Assembly: GCA_918241715.1 (NCBI GenBank)
Contig: CAKJYB010000071.1
Location: forward strand, 1 to 6,509
Source of the DNA: Clostridiales bacterium
GTDB taxonomy: Bacteria > Bacillota > Clostridia > Christensenellales > UBA1242
Direction of reading: 5' to 3'
DNA length: 6,509 bases
The notes beneath the pieces were generated by a model. The model saw only the letters and a list, made by a program, of their open reading frames with translations. It searched no databases and had not been told where the DNA came from. Made by a program: the position numbers and the translations under genes. Shown in pieces: positions 5,061 through 6,509 of this stretch. Position 1 is the stretch's first letter. The number at the start of each line of letters is the position of its first letter.

Positions 5061-5738
5061 ATGGACTTTATTTACTTATTCGACCTGCTTAATTTTGGGG
5101 AAAACGGACAGGTTATTGCGACAAATTCTTGCGATTTGAATCAGGCAAGAGAAAATTATGTATATTTGCTTTCAAAGTATAATCAAAAGTTTTTGAAAAT
5201 CAAAGGTTTGGAAACGCCAGAGTTCTTTAAAGCAGAGCTTCCACATGTGCTTAAAAGCGTCAGAGAAGGTGGAGAAGAAGAGTTTGAATCTGCAAAAAAG
5301 GCAGTTTGTGCTTACAGCGTTGACTATGTCAAAGAGATTGTCGAAAAAGCAAAAAGCGAAGTGGAGACAATACAGGTGCTAAACAGATTGCTTGCAATGA
5401 AAGATCGCAGTTTCTTTTCAAATGAAAAACTTGCAGGAAAGATCAGAAGTGCAATCAACAACAAACAAATTACATATACTTTGATGTCATGCGCAAACGA
5501 ATATTTTGGCAAGGTTGCAATGATTCAAGCAAATAGCGCAACAGAAAGAAAAGAAATGTTTTCTTATGTGATAAACTACAACACACTTTCCACAATGGCT
5601 GTTATGGTTGAGAAAGGTGGACTTACAAAGGACAAGCTTGTTGGGAAAAACGATTCTTTAAAGACAGAATTTGAGCAGACCTTTTCAAACCAATACGTTG
5701 CTGCCAGAACTGCTGGTGGTGCAGGCGTGCAGTGCTAA
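5061..5738 (+). CDS. Hypothetical protein, 225 aa, helical, family not recognised
   Basis: I do not recognise a family. The protein is soluble and mostly alpha-helical. It starts with a hydrophobic MDFIYLFDLLNF, then carries long amphipathic helices such as ARENYVYLLSKYNQKFLKI, EEEFESAKKAVCAYSVDYVKEIVEKAKSEVETIQVLNRLLAM and EKLAGKIRSAINNKQITYTLMSCANEYF. The C-terminal tail is small and Gly/Ala-rich, ending in VQC. There is no signal peptide, membrane helix or catalytic motif that I can identify. The start is set at ATG 5061 because GGAGA (5051-5055) sits about 6 nt upstream and because the promoter's transcription start is near 5045; longer versions would begin inside the promoter. It is a single-gene unit closed by its own terminator. 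The direct repeat across the promoter suggests regulated expression. The gene lies between an unrelated lipoprotein gene and the rplM operon, so context gives no function. Confidence 0.8.
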   Translation: MDFIYLFDLLNFGENGQVIATNSCDLNQARENYVYLLSKYNQKFLKIKGLETPEFFKAELPHVLKSVREGGEEEFESAKKAVCAYSVDYVKEIVEKAKSEVETIQVLNRLLAMKDRSFFSNEKLAGKIRSAINNKQITYTLMSCANEYFGKVAMIQANSATERKEMFSYVINYNTLSTMAVMVEKGGLTKDKLVGKNDSLKTEFEQTFSNQYVAARTAGGAGVQC

Positions 5739-5748
5739 AAAATGAGAG

Positions 5749-5779
5749 AAATAGACAAATGGGCGTGTCTGTTTTTTTT
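5749..5779 (+). terminator. Intrinsic terminator of the 225-aa protein gene
   Basis: The arms ATAGACA (5751-5757) and TGTCTGT (5766-5772) form a 7-bp stem (one U-G pair) with an 8-nt loop, followed by a run of eight T. Confidence 0.78.
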
Positions 5780-5780
5780 A

Positions 5781-5831
5781 TTAAAAATTTTATTATAAAT
5801 GCTTGACAAATAGGAGTGTTTTGATTAGAAT
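5781..5831 (+). promoter_or_regulatory. Promoter of rplM-rpsI with A/T-rich upstream element
   Basis: A perfect TTGACA (5803-5808), a 17-bp spacer and TAGAAT (5826-5831; 5 of 6). Unlike most other promoters here it has no correctly spaced TGn, but it has a run of A and T tracts (5781-5799) just upstream of the -35 box, like the UP elements of strong ribosomal promoters. Predicted start is about 5838. Confidence 0.8.
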
Positions 5832-5837
5832 AATAGA

Positions 5838-5955
5838 GTCTTTATCTCAAAGGCGTTTTTTGTTGTTAGCCCCAACGAAAAGTGCAGAGGGATATTGGTG
5901 TGGACTTAACTGGCAAATGACCACACAAAATGAGAAAAATTTTTAGGAGAAAATG
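5838..5955 (+). promoter_or_regulatory. Structured leader of rplM (candidate L13 leader)
   Basis: About 118 nt are transcribed before the start codon with no ORF, and they fold well by eye. An outer stem pairs TATCTC (5843-5848) with GGGATA (5889-5894). Inside it is a 13-bp hairpin, 5853-5865 with 5873-5885, with loop TTAGCCC. A second hairpin follows: GTGTGG (5898-5903) with CCACAC (5921-5926) and a 17-nt loop. No U tract follows, so any control is more likely translational. Low-GC Gram-positives have a known L13 leader RNA family at this place, bound by L13 in feedback control; I assign it by position and structure, not by a sequence match. Confidence 0.55.
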
Positions 5956-6399
5956 ATGAAAACATATATGGCAAATCCTGCCACAATTGACAGAAAATGG
6001 TATGTTGTTGACGCAACAAAAATGCCACTTGGAAGACTTGCTTCTCAAGTTGCTGACATTTTGACAGGCAAAAATAAAACAATCTACACTCCAAATGTTG
6101 ACACAGGAGATTTTGTAGTAGTTATCAATTCAGACAAAGTTGTTTTGACAGGCAAGAAGTTGGAACAAAAGAAACTTCGCTGGCACACAGGATACATTGG
6201 TGGACTTAAAGAAGTTGGATATGATACACTTATGAAAGAAAATTCTTGCAAAGTTATTGAAAAGGCTGTAAAAGGCATGCTTCCAAAGAATTCTTTGGGA
6301 AGAAAACAAATCACAAGGCTTCACGTTTACAAAGATGCAAACCACAATCACGAAGCACAAAAACCAGAACAAATTGCATTAAAAGGAGTGATTGAATAA
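5956..6399 (+). CDS. rplM: 50S ribosomal protein L13
   Basis: A 147-aa protein with the whole L13 pattern: MKTYMANPATIDRKWYVVDA, LGRLASQVADILTGKNK, TPNVDTGDFVVVINSDKV, LTGKK, HTGYIGG, then VKGMLPKNSLGR and LHVYKDANHNHEAQKP. L13 binds 23S rRNA early in large-subunit assembly; in several bacteria it also acts as repressor of its own operon. Length is normal for the family. Two ATG codons stand in tandem (5953 and 5956). I choose 5956 because AGGAG at 5945-5949 is then 6 nt upstream rather than 3, and because MKTYMANP is the usual family beginning; 5953 would add one Met. It is first in the rplM-rpsI operon, with its stop codon overlapping the rpsI start by one base (TAATG), so translation is coupled. 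Confidence 0.97.
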   Translation: MKTYMANPATIDRKWYVVDATKMPLGRLASQVADILTGKNKTIYTPNVDTGDFVVVINSDKVVLTGKKLEQKKLRWHTGYIGGLKEVGYDTLMKENSCKVIEKAVKGMLPKNSLGRKQITRLHVYKDANHNHEAQKPEQIALKGVIE

Positions 6400-6509
6400 T
6401 GGCTGAAAAGAAAGTTAAACAAACAGGAAGCTTTATTGCTACTGGAAGAAGAAAGAAATCTATCGCAAGAGTAAGATTGACAGCTGGAAAAGGCTTGATT
6501 GAAATCAAT
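6399..6509 (+). CDS. rpsI: 30S ribosomal protein S9 (3' end beyond window)
   Basis: Only the first 37 codons are present. After a short variable MAEKKVKQTGSF comes the diagnostic S9 beginning ATGRRKKSIARVRLTAGKGLIEIN, matching the family's G-T-G-R-R-K-x-S-x-A-R-V. S9 sits in the head of the small subunit, its C-terminal tail reaching the P-site tRNA; that part is not visible. The ATG overlaps the rplM stop codon by one base. AGGAG at 6384-6388 lies inside the end of rplM, 10 nt upstream, so S9 can be started by its own binding site as well as by coupling. The order L13-S9 is the conserved bacterial one. Confidence 0.95.
   Translation, partial: MAEKKVKQTGSFIATGRRKKSIARVRLTAGKGLIEIN

Noticed and set aside
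5838..5955. Riboswitch or T-box upstream of rplM
   Set aside because: There is no T-box consensus sequence, no terminator/antiterminator pair and no known ligand-binding motif; a ribosomal-protein leader fits the position better.
1..6509. CRISPR array, insertion sequence or phage genes
   Set aside because: No regularly spaced repeats, terminal inverted repeats, transposase or phage structural protein is visible.

Overview
The window is a stretch of AT-rich bacterial chromosome. It most resembles a low-GC Bacillota (Clostridia-like, probably uncultured) genome. The evidence is strong AGGAG-type ribosome binding sites, CCA-encoding tRNA genes, A-tract/U-tract intrinsic terminators, consensus sigma-A promoters (mostly with a TGn extended -10) and an rplM-rpsI pair behind a structured leader. 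No phage, transposon, plasmid or CRISPR signature is visible.

Layout from left to right. Positions 2-1065 (+) hold the end of an operon: the C-terminal part of an SGNH-hydrolase-like protein, then a compact Sfp-type 4'-phosphopantetheinyl transferase with a TTG start, closed by an intrinsic terminator. Positions 1079-2671 (+) hold two singly transcribed genes, each with its own promoter: a DUF3800-like protein and an unrecognised 204-aa protein. They end in nearly the same C-terminal tail, DG(N/D)GK. Positions 2670-2696 are a perfect palindrome serving as a two-way terminator between the 204-aa gene and a convergent (-) gene of about 372 aa with no recognised family. That gene's promoter is placed so that its first ATG could be leaderless. 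Positions 3855-4168 (-) carry tRNA-Pro(CGG) and tRNA-Arg(CCT), each with its own promoter and terminator. Positions 4189-4975 (+) encode a small lipoprotein, transcribed divergently from tRNA-Pro. Positions 4996-5779 (+) encode an unrecognised helical protein whose promoter carries a 10-bp direct repeat, a possible operator. From 5803 to the end lies the ribosomal operon rplM-rpsI (L13-S9), with a leader of about 118 nt that folds into two hairpins; rpsI is cut by the window edge.

The left half (PPTase, DUF3800, orphans) is accessory or lineage-specific, and most of its genes look like stand-alone transcription units. The right half is translation machinery. I found no convincing new multi-gene system. 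The most unusual observations are a paired change at the elbow of tRNA-Pro (A19-U56 instead of G19-C56), the possible leaderless start of the (-) orphan, the direct-repeat promoter before the 225-aa orphan, and the shared tail of the two neighbouring orphans. Promoter positions also correct two start codons: the lipoprotein begins at 4239 and the helical protein at 5061, because upstream in-frame starts fall at or before the predicted transcription start.
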